Shown here: piece by piece, positions 32,215 through 40,420 of the stretch
How the letters are laid out: each line of letters begins with the position of its first letter
Numbering within the stretch: position 1 is the first letter of the stretch
NCBI RefSeq assembly: GCF_049720995.1
Contig: NZ_JBNASF010000015.1
Coordinates: 1-44,453 of the forward strand
Length of the DNA: 44,453 nucleotides
Reading direction: 5' to 3'
DNA from: Methanothermobacter sp049720995
GTDB lineage: Archaea > Methanobacteriota > Methanobacteria > Methanobacteriales > Methanothermobacteraceae
Notes under the pieces: model-generated
What the model was told of the DNA's origin: nothing
Seen by the model: only the letters and a program-made list of their open reading frames with translations
The model's database searches: none
Translations under genes and position numbers: made by a program

Positions 32215-32645
32215 ATAATATCACCGTTTACCTATTACTCAGTGATCAGTAGATAAATTTAACCCTCATTCTTAGGATTGTTATGAGACCTTTGAATAAG
32301 TTTTAAACCGTTATAAGACAGTATATGTGCCTCTAAAGCATTCAGCACATTTCTAATGCCTCCTGAATCTCCTCTGTCCCCTGAGGATCATGTGGGCCTC
32401 CCACCATGCCATACTGAATCCCATCTGGAGAGCCCCTAAACTTAAACTGAAATCCCGTTAAGATCCCGCTGGAATATTGGGTTCTGTATGTGCCTTTAAG
32501 CTGGATAGGGGATTGGAAATTGTCATTCAGTCCATTGGGGAGATGGAAAGAGCATATTCACTTATCATTAAAATGAAAAGATTTCATGAAGCCTATTTTG
32601 ATTTGAAAGGTTCATATAAGACTTTTTTCAGTCAAATAAACCAAA

Positions 32646-32658
32646 ATATTTATATATG
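32646..32658 (+). promoter_or_regulatory. TATA box for the pseudomurein-binding protein gene
   Basis: The sequence AAATATTTATATATG includes a near-consensus archaeal TATA box. The predicted transcription start near 32680 falls at the left arm of the inverted repeat 32683-32707. Confidence 0.5.
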
Positions 32659-32682
32659 ACCTTAAATTCAAGTTTTTAATGT

Positions 32683-32707
32683 CACAGTGACCCTACCGGG
32701 CACTGTG
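32683..32707 (+). promoter_or_regulatory. Inverted repeat at the predicted transcript start
   Basis: CACAGTG (32683-32689) and CACTGTG (32701-32707) are perfect complements, with an inner CCC/GGG pair after a bulged A and a TACC loop. It may be a 5' RNA hairpin or a repressor site for the cell-wall gene downstream. Confidence 0.45.
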
Positions 32708-32729
32708 GATTGGAGGCGGTAAAATTTCG

Positions 32730-34027
32730 GTGAACATGAGACTGGTGTGCATGCTCACCGCATGCATGCTCCTCATGAATACAGCAGGATATGCAGTGGC
32801 AGCTGATGATACAGCCTTTGAGGTTGAAGAGCCGCTGGATCAGTGCTTCAGTTTAAAGGAAAATTGCAGTAAAGAGCTGGTGGACAGTGGCAGCAACGAA
32901 ACGTTCCATGGGGGGAGCGATCAGCTGGGTGCAGATAAAACTGAGCCCCCTGTTTCAGTGGACCGGGAGGGGATGAAGCCCCTGACAACAGCACAAATAA
33001 AGCTGGAGTGGCAGGTACAGACATGGTGAACGCCAGTGGCAATTCAGGCAGCCATTTCCAGGCTGCAGGTGATAATTCAGGCGTGACCCATGCAAACATC
33101 CTGAGGGCTGCGGTTAACCTCAGGAAGTACATTGAGACCTATGGTAAGCTACCATCAACGGTATCGGTGGGAAGCCAGAAGCTGACAGCTGCACAGTTCC
33201 TTGACCTTATGCTCAGGGATCTACTTAAAACTGCAGGAAGGTCAACTCCACTTACAGTGCGTTCAGTGGCGGCAGCACCCAACCCATCAGGGTCAGCGAC
33301 AGGGAAGCTATCAAAGTCAGCCTACATCAAAGTTGCAGAGAACGTAGTGAAATTCATAAACAGTAATGGCAGGGCACCCAACTATGTGAGTTCAGCCATA
33401 GGAAAGGTATCCTATGAGAATCTCGTATATGCGGTTTCAAGGATCCTGGCATTCCATGCTGACAGTGGCAGATTACCCAGCTATGTCACGGTAAAGAAAA
33501 TCAGTGCTTCTTCAGCACCAGCACAATCATCCCTTAAAAAGAGACCCGAGAATGATCCCTACACTGGTGAGAGCACCTCCCGGTACCTTTCGGCAACAGC
33601 AAACTGTCAGGTGAATGACGCGGCAATAAGGTCACTGGCAGCCAGCCTCACCTCAGGCCTCACCGGTGCATGGGATAAGGCAACAGCGATATTCAACTGG
33701 GTACGCGACAGCATCAGCTACAGCTTCTACTACAACACCAGGTACGGTGCCACCGGCACGCTGAAAACAAGGACAGGAAACTGTGTTGACCATTCACACC
33801 TCCTGGTGGCCCTCTTCAGGGCCGCGGGGCTTGCTGCCAGGTACGTGCATGGTACATGCACCTTCACCTCAGGTAACACCTATGGCCATGTCTGGGCCCA
33901 GGTACTTGTGGGTGACACCTGGTACGCTGCAGATGCCACGAGTTCAGGGAACAGCCTCGGCGCTGTATCAAGCTGGAACACTGCAACAGCAAAGATTAAG
34001 GGAATATACGCAGGTCTTCCCTTCTAG
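32730..34027 (+). pseudogene. Secreted pseudomurein-binding transglutaminase-like protein, frameshifted
   Basis: Two frames together make one cell-wall protein. Frame one (32730-33029) encodes a Sec signal peptide (hydrophobic core, AVAAD cleavage region) and an acidic linker. Frame two (open from 32945 to 34027) has two pseudomurein-binding repeats (ANILRAAVNLRKYIETYGKL; AENVVKFINSNGRAPNYVSS) and a transglutaminase-like core with Cys in RTGNCVDHSHL, His in YGHVWAQV and Asp in YAADATS. That triad and layout resemble phage pseudomurein endoisopeptidases PeiW/PeiP. Adding one G to the GGGG run at 32969-32972 would fuse the frames into about 432 residues. This may be a true mutation, a slippage site or a sequencing error. 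GGAGG is 13 bases before the GTG but seven before an in-frame ATT at 32724. Confidence 0.8.
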
Positions 34028-34042
34028 TGGTTTTTAAACCAC
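34027..34042 (+). terminator. Hairpin with T-rich tail after the pseudomurein-binding gene
   Basis: GTGGTTT-TT-AAACCAC is a perfect 7-base stem starting in the stop codon. It is followed by ATTTTATTCTTTTTTT. This resembles an intrinsic terminator; archaeal termination needs mainly the T-rich stretch. Confidence 0.55.
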
Positions 34043-34094
34043 ATTTTATTCTTTTTTTCTGATTATTGTCATGGAAATCTAAAAAATTGCGGTA

Positions 34095-35912
34095 TCAGTA
34101 CCTTGCAATGAGCAGACTGTTCACTATAACAAAGAGTGACAGCCCCATATCACCCACAGCAACCGCGACCCAGAGGGGTACGGAGCCGGTGACAGAGAGC
34201 ACTGCAAGGGAGAGTTTAACTGTAACCGTTAAAGCCGTGTTGATCCTAACGGTGCGGAGGGTCCTCCTGCTTAGATCCATAAGTTCGCCTATCCTCTCAA
34301 GGTTATCCTCCACCAGGGTTATATCTGCTGTTTCAAGCGCCACATCTGATCCCCGGACACCCATGGCTATCCCCACGTCTGCAGCTGCAAGGGCCGGGGC
34401 ATCGTTAACACCATCACCCACCATTGCGACGGGTCCACTCTTTCTTACCTCATCAATCACCTTCATCTTATCGTCGGGGAGAAGACCTCCCTGATAGCTT
34501 TCAACTCCAAGTTTTGCTGCAACATCAGCCGCAGCCTCCTCGGTGTCCCCGCTCAGCATCATGACTTTAATTCCCCTATCCCTGAGTTCTGAGACTGTCC
34601 CTCTGGCTGAATCCCTGAGTGTATCTGCAAGTGTTATCCTTCCAGTGATTCCCTCTGGTCCCCTGAGGTAGACTGTGGTACCGTTACCGGGGCTGGCCCC
34701 AACAAGCTCGGGGCTTCCAATGGTGTACTTCACCCCGTTGATGTGGCCTGAAACACCCCTCCCTGGCATGGACTCAAATTCACTGACATCGTCTGTCTCC
34801 CCATGGTAGGAGTCCACTATGGCCTCTGCGATGGGGTGCCCTGACCTCTTCTCAAGGGAGGCTGCGATCCTGAGGACCTCATCCCTCCTCTCAGCGGGTT
34901 CAACAGATATGACCCGGGGGGATCCCTCGGTGAGTGTTCCTGTTTTATCGAATATCATGTTTCTCACAGAGGCCATGGCCTCCAGGAACTCCGAACCCTT
35001 GATGAGGATACCCCTGCGGGCGGCCGCGGTCATCCCCGAGACCATTGCAACCGGTGTTGATATGAGGAGTGCGCATGGACATGAGATGACAAGGAGTACC
35101 AGGGCCCTGTAGATCCATGTCACGATGGATCCACCCATTATAATGGGGACCGCTGCCGTTAGAACCGCGAGGGCTATGACAGCTGGAGTGTAGACTGATG
35201 CAAAGCGTTCTATGAACCTCTCCCTGCGGGATCTTCTGGTGGCAGCTCTTTTAACGGTTTCAATAACACCTGCAAGTACTGTGTTATCTGCTTCCCTTGT
35301 AACCCTGACCTCCAGGTATCCGTCAAGGTTCCGGGTACCTGCAAATACTTCACTGCCCTCCTGCACGGTTACTGGGATGGATTCACCTGTTATGTTTGAC
35401 TGGTCCACCTTTGACCTGCCATTGGTTACGGTTCCGTCGAGTGGAATGGTTTCGCCGGGTTTTATACCCATTATGGATCCCAAAGCCACCTCCTCAACCT
35501 TAAACATCTTCTCCCCCTCATCGAGGATCCTCGCGGTTCTGGGCCTGAGTCTCATAAGTGATTCAACGGAACTGTGGGATCTTCTGTGGGCGTACTCCTC
35601 AAGGTACTCTGCGATGTTATATAAAACCGTTACAAGGGCCGCCTCTGTGTAGTCACCCAGTAATATGGCCCCAGCGGCTGCTATGAGTATGAGGAAGTTC
35701 ACTGTGAAGCGTCCCCTCAGAACTGATCTGATTGCTGGTGGGAATATCCTGTAGCCGGCAGCCGCCACTGAGGCAAGTAGAAATGGGACTGAGATCAAAC
35801 CACCTGCGAAGCTGAGGATGATTCCTGATATGAGGAGCGCGCCTGATGCTGCGATGATCCGTATATCTTTATCCCCCTCCTCCGGGGAACATGAGCTGCA
35901 TTCACATCCCAT
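34095..35912 (-). CDS. Heavy-metal P-type ATPase (P1B, CPC type)
   Basis: This is a metal-efflux ATPase of 605 residues. Motifs in order: actuator TGES (near 176), membrane metal site CPC (278-280, SCPCALL), phosphorylation DKTGTLT (Asp322), SGHPIAEA and GDGVNDAPALAAADVGIAMG. CPC with a short Cys-rich N-terminus (MGCECSSC) and no HMA domain suggests Zn/Cd/Pb or similar soft metals rather than a defined ion. The ATG at 35912 is chosen because AGGTG lies six bases upstream; an ATG at 35945 lies inside the operator. A perfect palindrome at 35926-35949, between the TATA element and the gene, implies repression by an ArsR/SmtB-like metal sensor not encoded in this window. Confidence 0.93.
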   Translation of the reverse strand: MGCECSSCSPEEGDKDIRIIAASGALLISGIILSFAGGLISVPFLLASVAAAGYRIFPPAIRSVLRGRFTVNFLILIAAAGAILLGDYTEAALVTVLYNIAEYLEEYAHRRSHSSVESLMRLRPRTARILDEGEKMFKVEEVALGSIMGIKPGETIPLDGTVTNGRSKVDQSNITGESIPVTVQEGSEVFAGTRNLDGYLEVRVTREADNTVLAGVIETVKRAATRRSRRERFIERFASVYTPAVIALAVLTAAVPIIMGGSIVTWIYRALVLLVISCPCALLISTPVAMVSGMTAAARRGILIKGSEFLEAMASVRNMIFDKTGTLTEGSPRVISVEPAERRDEVLRIAASLEKRSGHPIAEAIVDSYHGETDDVSEFESMPGRGVSGHINGVKYTIGSPELVGASPGNGTTVYLRGPEGITGRITLADTLRDSARGTVSELRDRGIKVMMLSGDTEEAAADVAAKLGVESYQGGLLPDDKMKVIDEVRKSGPVAMVGDGVNDAPALAAADVGIAMGVRGSDVALETADITLVEDNLERIGELMDLSRRTLRTVRINTALTVTVKLSLAVLSVTGSVPLWVAVAVGDMGLSLFVIVNSLLIARY

Positions 35913-35925
35913 ACAATTCACCTGA

Positions 35926-35957
35926 ACATATGAATACACATTCATATGTATTCATAT
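35926..35957. promoter_or_regulatory. ArsR/SmtB-like operator of the metal ATPase
   Basis: ACATATGAAT-ACAC-ATTCATATGT (35926-35949) is a perfect 10-4-10 inverted repeat. A third half-site ATTCATAT follows at 35950-35957. Half-sites of the TGAA/TTCA kind are typical of ArsR/SmtB repressors. On the minus strand the TATA-like TTATATAATATG (35953-35964) overlaps the third half-site, so a bound repressor would block initiation. Confidence 0.65.
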
Positions 35958-36087
35958 TATATAAGTGTTCCTTAATATCAGTGGTGCCAGAAGCATCATA
36001 GGCCTGCCCCCATGAACCTTCAGGAAAGCCACAGATTACGTCCATCCGTGATACATGAAACCATGAACAATCAAAAAAATAAGGGGA

Positions 36088-36723
36088 TTATTTCCGTGCC
36101 CTTGCAATCTTCCTTGCAATCACAAGTTCACCTATGGCTATCAAACCGACAAAGAACTTTTCAAGACCGCCTGTAGCCCATATGGCCTCGCCAAATGTGG
36201 AGTTCCTGATCCTCTCCTCGTATTCCTTCGGCTTGATCCTCTTACCTGTGCGTCTCCTTGTGATGATTGCTGCGGCCTCCATGAGTTCGTCCCAGCTAAC
36301 ACCCTTGAGTTCAGTGTTCATGGCCTCAAATATCTTGGAGACCTTGATCTCATAGAGCTGTGAGAGCGTTTCAACGATATCAAAGGACCTCACAACACCC
36401 ACAACCCTTCCCTCATCGTCCAGCACAGGGACACTCACAAGTTTGTGGTGGGCTGTTTCAAGGACCGCCAGCCGCGCCGGGTCGTTCTCATTGACATGCA
36501 CTATCCTCTCAGGGGGCTGCATGATTTCAGATACAAGTTCAAATCCGTCCCGGAGCCCCCTCATAACATCAAAGCTTGTAACCCATCCCACAAGTTTCCC
36601 CTCATCATCCACAACCGGTGTTGTGAATTTCCTTGTTTTCTCCATCTTCAGGGAGACATCAACAACCCTGTCCCCAGGGGATACTGCTATAAACTCCTTA
36701 TCCATTATTTCCTTAACTTTCAT
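36088..36723 (-). CDS. CBS-domain pair protein
   Basis: This 211-residue protein has two tandem CBS domains (about 1-115): MKVKEIMDKEFIAVSPGDRVVDVSL and VSEIMQPPERIVHVNENDPARLAVL, the second ending VVGVVRSFDIVETLSQ. Such pairs bind adenine nucleotides. The C-terminal 80 residues include a basic helix-rich stretch (IITRRRTGKRIKPKEYEERI) and a hydrophobic tail (KFFVGLIAIGELVIARKIARARK) that may touch the membrane. The start at 36723 lies inside the last codons of the polyferredoxin gene, with GGAGAGG seven bases upstream, so translation is coupled. A role as an energy-state regulator of an electron-transfer protein is inferred. Confidence 0.85.
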   Translation of the reverse strand: MKVKEIMDKEFIAVSPGDRVVDVSLKMEKTRKFTTPVVDDEGKLVGWVTSFDVMRGLRDGFELVSEIMQPPERIVHVNENDPARLAVLETAHHKLVSVPVLDDEGRVVGVVRSFDIVETLSQLYEIKVSKIFEAMNTELKGVSWDELMEAAAIITRRRTGKRIKPKEYEERIRNSTFGEAIWATGGLEKFFVGLIAIGELVIARKIARARK

Positions 36724-37471
36724 CTGACAACCTCTCCAGTTTAAGTGCTGCCACAGGACACTTAGAAGAACAGACCTCACAGAGGATACATTTATCCCCA
36801 TCAACAACAACTTCCCCATCATCGATCCTTATGGCGCCGGTGGGGCAGTTCTCCTCACATACAAGGCACTCAACACATGCATCCTGGTCAACGATGAGCC
36901 TGCGGGTTTCAATGACAGGTCCAAGTTCCCTTTCAAGTTTTATGGCATCTGAGGGGCACACGTTGACGCAGGCACCGCAGCCAATGCAGATGGATTCATC
37001 CACTGCTGCAGTTTCACCCACCACCCCTATTGCGCCCGTGGGGCAGAACCTCTCACAGGTGCCACAGGCGGTGCATTTATCTGTAACCTGGATATCCCTC
37101 ATGCGGAGTGTTCTGTGGGGAATCCTCAGGTATTCAAGGTTGTATGTGACATCCTCATCAATGGTGGCTGTGCTCTCAACAACATTTATGCATCTCACAG
37201 GACATGTCTGGGCACATATCTCACATTTAACACAGTTGTCGAGTATCCTGGCGGCCCGTGAGGCAGATGAATCTGATATGGCATCAACGGGACACTCCTC
37301 AACGCAGAGGTTGCACCTGACGCACTTTGGTGTTATGTCTATGAATTTATCACGAACCCTGCACCTTCCAAGTTCCACCCTGACCTCATCAGGGCTCTCC
37401 TCAAGGTCCATCGACTTCAGTGCAACGTCCCTCTGGAGATCATCAAGTTTCTTTTTAAAGACAATATCCAT
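36713..37471 (-). CDS. Polyferredoxin with six [4Fe-4S] motifs
   Basis: This 252-residue iron-sulfur protein has six CxxCxxCxxxCP motifs: CVRCNLCVEECP, CVKCEICAQTCP, CTACGTCERFCP, CIGCGACVNVCP, CVECLVCEENCP and CILCEVCSSKCP. It would shuttle low-potential electrons. The first 45 residues lack Cys (DIVFKKKLDDLQRDVALKSM). The ATG at 37471 follows CGGGG by seven bases. It lies 80 bases downstream of the ehaT-like kinase gene and may be an extra electron carrier for the Eha hydrogenase or another oxidoreductase; its partner is not known. Confidence 0.92.
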   Translation of the reverse strand: MDIVFKKKLDDLQRDVALKSMDLEESPDEVRVELGRCRVRDKFIDITPKCVRCNLCVEECPVDAISDSSASRAARILDNCVKCEICAQTCPVRCINVVESTATIDEDVTYNLEYLRIPHRTLRMRDIQVTDKCTACGTCERFCPTGAIGVVGETAAVDESICIGCGACVNVCPSDAIKLERELGPVIETRRLIVDQDACVECLVCEENCPTGAIRIDDGEVVVDGDKCILCEVCSSKCPVAALKLERLSDES

Positions 37472-37514
37472 GATACAACCCCGGTATTTGTTCAATCTTT
37501 AAAGAGATTAACAT
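37455..37514 (-). CDS. Putative 19-residue leader ORF before the polyferredoxin
   Basis: AGAGGAGGATC precedes an ATG at 37512-37514 that opens MLISLKIEQIPGLYHGYCL. This frame overlaps the polyferredoxin start by 17 bases in another frame. A TATA-like TTTAAATTAATAG lies just upstream. It could couple translation to the downstream gene. The spacing from GGAGG to this ATG (3) is shorter than usual here. Confidence 0.35.
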   Translation of the reverse strand: MLISLKIEQIPGLYHGYCL

Positions 37515-37550
37515 GATCCTCCTCTATTAATTTAAACATGTTCACTTAAA

Positions 37551-38492
37551 TTATTTTCCAGAATCGCCGCTTGTACCCTGATTGACATCCCCCCTGAGGT
37601 ACCCCTCCAGAACCTCAAGGGCCTCCCTCCCCGGGAGGGACGATGTGGCACCGTAGCCCTCTATGCACCGTGATGCTATGTAGCTTCCAAATAGGCACGA
37701 TATCTCGAGTCCATGTCCTGAAAGCCATGCATAGAGGAAACCCGCATTGAATGCATCCCCGGCGCCCGTTGTATCCCTGCAGGTGGTCTCAAATGCCTCA
37801 ACCACCACCTCGGAACCGTCGAAGGCTCTGACACCCTCAGAGCCCATCTTCACGACAACCACGTCAACCCCCAGTTCAGCCGATGCCCCGACAGGGTCAG
37901 TGGATCCTGTCATGAGCTCCAGTTCCCTCCGGTTGACCAGGAGGATGTCTGTCCTCTCAAGAATATCCCCAAGTTCAGATGCGCCCAGTTCTGCATAGAG
38001 GTGCCCGGGGTCCAGGCTCACTGTAACAGACTCATTGATGACCTCCAGGACATCCCTCTGCACCCGGATACCTGATCCTGCAAAGGATGTGAGGTGAAGG
38101 AGTCTGGTTTTAAGTGCATCCTCCGGGACCTCCTCCAGGGTGAGTGTGTCGTTAACACCGGGATCCACGTAGAGCGCCCTGTTCCCATGGGGGTCAACGA
38201 ATCCCATGACCCTGCCACTTCTTCCCTCCTCTGACACAGCGACGTAATCGGCCACACCCTCCCCCCTGAGGTTCCCCCTGAGGATCGAACCCTCCCTGTC
38301 ACCTGCAACCTTGCCTATGAATGCCGTCCGCAGACCGAGCCTTGCAAGACCTATTATGGTGTTGGCCGCTGATCCACCGCAGGACTCCACTGCATCACGG
38401 ACAAAGACCTCCTCATCAGGTCCCGCTATCCTCTCAACCATGTGGAGCTGGTCCAGGTTAAGGGCCCCCAGGCCCACTGCATCAAATAACAT
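37551..38492 (-). CDS. PfkB-family sugar kinase (EhaT)
   Basis: This 313-residue ribokinase/PfkB-fold kinase has CGGSAANTIIGLARLG near the N-terminus (substrate site) and DTTGAGDAFNAGFLYAWL near the C-terminus (catalytic Asp and anion hole). The substrate is unknown. The published eha operon of M. thermautotrophicus ends with hydrophilic subunits R, S and T, and by position this is EhaT (from memory). Its ATG shares one base with the stop of the Ftr-like gene (TGATG), so the two are translationally coupled. Why a sugar or nucleoside kinase belongs to a hydrogenase operon is unclear. Confidence 0.88.
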   Translation of the reverse strand: MLFDAVGLGALNLDQLHMVERIAGPDEEVFVRDAVESCGGSAANTIIGLARLGLRTAFIGKVAGDREGSILRGNLRGEGVADYVAVSEEGRSGRVMGFVDPHGNRALYVDPGVNDTLTLEEVPEDALKTRLLHLTSFAGSGIRVQRDVLEVINESVTVSLDPGHLYAELGASELGDILERTDILLVNRRELELMTGSTDPVGASAELGVDVVVVKMGSEGVRAFDGSEVVVEAFETTCRDTTGAGDAFNAGFLYAWLSGHGLEISCLFGSYIASRCIEGYGATSSLPGREALEVLEGYLRGDVNQGTSGDSGK

Positions 38493-39382
38493 CAGAGAAC
38501 ACCGTGAAGGTCTATCCTGTGGTCCCCAAGTTTACCATCATAGTTACCTGCTGAAACCATCAGGACGCCGTCGTAGCGGCAGACAGCCTCTATACCCGCC
38601 CTCATGGCCTCCTCAAGTGCCTCCAGAGATAGGCCATTTATGACTATCTCCGGTATGTAGCCCACACCCTCAGGTACCCTTGACTCATCACCCAGCAGGT
38701 CCCTCAGGCTTGGACAGTAGGGGTGGTTGGTTGTGGGGCCGATCCAGGGGTAATTCGTCTCGGGCTTGGAGGCGGCCGAGCAGATATCAAAGGGCGTTAC
38801 AACACCCTCAACCTCACCTATAGCGTTTATGGCGGCTCTTCCAGCCTCAAGGACGGTTTCAGGGTCCCTGCACATGTACCAGAAGTTGGCCCCCATAATC
38901 GCATCCCTGTATCCCATTTTTGATTCGATCTTAAAGTCCGGGACCGCTATGGGAATGTTGATCATTTCACGGCCATTGAATTCCTCAATCCACTCATAAC
39001 CGTCCCCGCAGTGACCCACATGCTTCATCATATCCATGTACCCCTCAGGGTCGGGCGTGGAATTGTAGAGGGCTGTGAATGGCTTCACCAGTATATCCTG
39101 CCTGATCCTGTAGGAGAGTTCGACCTGGAATTTCTCCAGGTCAGGGAGGGCATAGTAGAACTGCACAGTGGCCCCTGGCCTCCCATCCGGTGTTTCATCA
39201 GCTGAGAGGAATGATTCAACACCACCCTCAACCCTGCCTATAACCGCGCCCGGGGTTGCAGTTGAATCACGGGCCGCCATCCTCACGGTTTCCATGTCAC
39301 GGGCCGTTATGGTGGCCCTCACACACCTTCCATTGAAGGCCTCTGAGAATGTATCCTCAATCACCGTTCCGTTAATCTCCAT
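38492..39382 (-). CDS. Formylmethanofuran:H4MPT formyltransferase paralogue (EhaS)
   Basis: This 296-residue protein is homologous along its length to Ftr, which moves the formyl group from methanofuran to tetrahydromethanopterin in CO2 reduction. Matches include MEINGTVIEDTFSEAF at the N-terminus, SADETPDGRPGATVQF, GRVEGGVESF, AINAIGEVEGVVTPFD, and the C-terminal IEAVCRYDGVLMVSAGNYDGKLG. The central part differs more, and YMDMMKHVGHCGDGYEW replaces the usual segment. It is a paralogue rather than the main Ftr, by position EhaS. Activity is uncertain; it could bind the same cofactors and sense or channel them next to the hydrogenase. AGGTG lies six bases before the ATG. Confidence 0.9.
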   Translation of the reverse strand: MEINGTVIEDTFSEAFNGRCVRATITARDMETVRMAARDSTATPGAVIGRVEGGVESFLSADETPDGRPGATVQFYYALPDLEKFQVELSYRIRQDILVKPFTALYNSTPDPEGYMDMMKHVGHCGDGYEWIEEFNGREMINIPIAVPDFKIESKMGYRDAIMGANFWYMCRDPETVLEAGRAAINAIGEVEGVVTPFDICSAASKPETNYPWIGPTTNHPYCPSLRDLLGDESRVPEGVGYIPEIVINGLSLEALEEAMRAGIEAVCRYDGVLMVSAGNYDGKLGDHRIDLHGVL

Positions 39383-39403
39383 AATCAACACCTGACGCTC
39401 AAT

Positions 39404-40420
39404 TCAGCCCAGGGACCCCACGTCCTCTCCCCGTATCCTCTTCCTGACTGCGAGGCTCTCCTCAACCAGTTCCTCTGTATCATCCACAGGTGTGATGGTG
39501 GGGTATGCGTCCCGGAATATGTTCTCGAATCTCTCAGCAACCCTGAAGTCCACCCTGAAGGATTCAAGGGCCCTTTCAGGGTCCTCTGAGTACGCCTTAA
39601 CGAATTCCATTACATAGTCCCTGCCGAACCTTGAGTGGAGGTCCACGAGTGGTAGAAGGGCCCTTGAGTCCCTGGATATGACGGCCACCTCAGCCTCCCT
39701 GAGTGCGTACCTGTTGCCGTTAAATGAGACAGGTATACCCTTCCCCCTGAGTTCCCTGAGGGGTTCAACGTCTGTTATGCTGTCCCCCACGTACATGGCC
39801 GCCTTAGGTGATAGGCCAAGTTCAGACAGTATACCCCTCAGGGCCACCCTCTTACCGTCCCCGCCAACAGTCCTGACCTCATCAAGAAGCCTCCCTATCC
39901 TCATCTCAGGTATTTTCTTGAAGAATATCTCATCCAGGTCCTGGAAGTCTCCATCAATGACTTCCTCCCTCAGTTTCATGAGCATCTCCCTTTCATCATC
40001 CCCGATGGGGACATTGAGGTTCAGGGTTGTGTGGCGGGTGTTCCCAATGGGGAAACCTGTGCGCCTGCAGAGGGCCTCTATGTAGTGCCTGTAACTTGTG
40101 CTTATTATGTAGGCTGGCATGAGCTGCATGGCAAGCTCGAGGGTCTCCTCTGCCCCAGGTACAAGTTTCAGGGTCCTCTCTGAGAATTCAATTAGCTTCT
40201 CATCGGTGACACCATAGGCCACCAGGAAGGGGACTATGAGTTTCAGGGTGTCCCCTGCATTGTAGCCGGGCCTTTTTATCTCATCTGCCAGTATATCATC
40301 AAATTCGCTGACCTTCCTGAAGAACACATCACCTTCAGGCATGAAGTGGGCCGCGGCCTCGAATGCGTTGTCGTTCAGTGAAACCGGGCCCTCGCAGTCT
40401 GTCACAAAGACCCTATTCAA
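39404..40420 (-). CDS. EhaR, HAD-like protein of the Eha operon
   Basis: This protein of about 338 residues has HAD-phosphatase features. Motif I is FVTDCEGPVS, where the second acidic residue is Glu instead of Asp. ISTSYRHYIEAL fits motif II, and YVGDSITDVEPLREL carries the motif IV acidic residues. It matches the subunit annotated EhaR. The catalytic Asp is present, so phosphatase activity is possible, but its substrate and link to the hydrogenase are unknown. The ORF has an ATG at 40429 that directly abuts GGAGG; the in-frame TTG at 40420 is nine bases after it, close to the spacing of neighbouring genes, so I prefer it. The start region overlaps the end of ehaQ. Confidence 0.88.
   Translation of the reverse strand: MNRVFVTDCEGPVSLNDNAFEAAAHFMPEGDVFFRKVSEFDDILADEIKRPGYNAGDTLKLIVPFLVAYGVTDEKLIEFSERTLKLVPGAEETLELAMQLMPAYIISTSYRHYIEALCRRTGFPIGNTRHTTLNLNVPIGDDEREMLMKLREEVIDGDFQDLDEIFFKKIPEMRIGRLLDEVRTVGGDGKRVALRGILSELGLSPKAAMYVGDSITDVEPLRELRGKGIPVSFNGNRYALREAEVAVISRDSRALLPLVDLHSRFGRDYVMEFVKAYSEDPERALESFRVDFRVAERFENIFRDAYPTITPVDDTEELVEESLAVRKRIRGEDVGSLG

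Larger units (their letters stand above)
32215..32723. other. Intergenic region of about 510 bases
   Basis: No convincing protein gene was found. It contains the minus-strand TATA for the flavoprotein (GGTTAAATTTATC, 32253-32264). A more GC-rich block holds two perfect hairpins (TCCTC/GAGGA at 32370-32387; GTGGG-CCT-CCCAC at 32392-32404) and a possible minus-strand peptide of 23 codons (32353-32424). The plus-strand TATA of the next gene is at 32646-32658, and an inverted repeat is at 32683-32707. Confidence 0.6.

Noticed and set aside
32477..32659. 60-codon plus-strand frame with TTG start in the long intergenic region
   Set aside because: No ribosome binding site precedes it, it runs into the TATA box of the next gene, and the peptide resembles nothing known.
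35913..35945. ATG at 35945 as start of the metal ATPase
   Set aside because: It lies inside the palindromic operator and near the predicted transcription start; AGGTG before the ATG at 35912 fits far better.
36724..36822. Longer start for the CBS protein
   Set aside because: The extension reads through the coding end of the polyferredoxin in another frame; GGAGAGG points to 36723.
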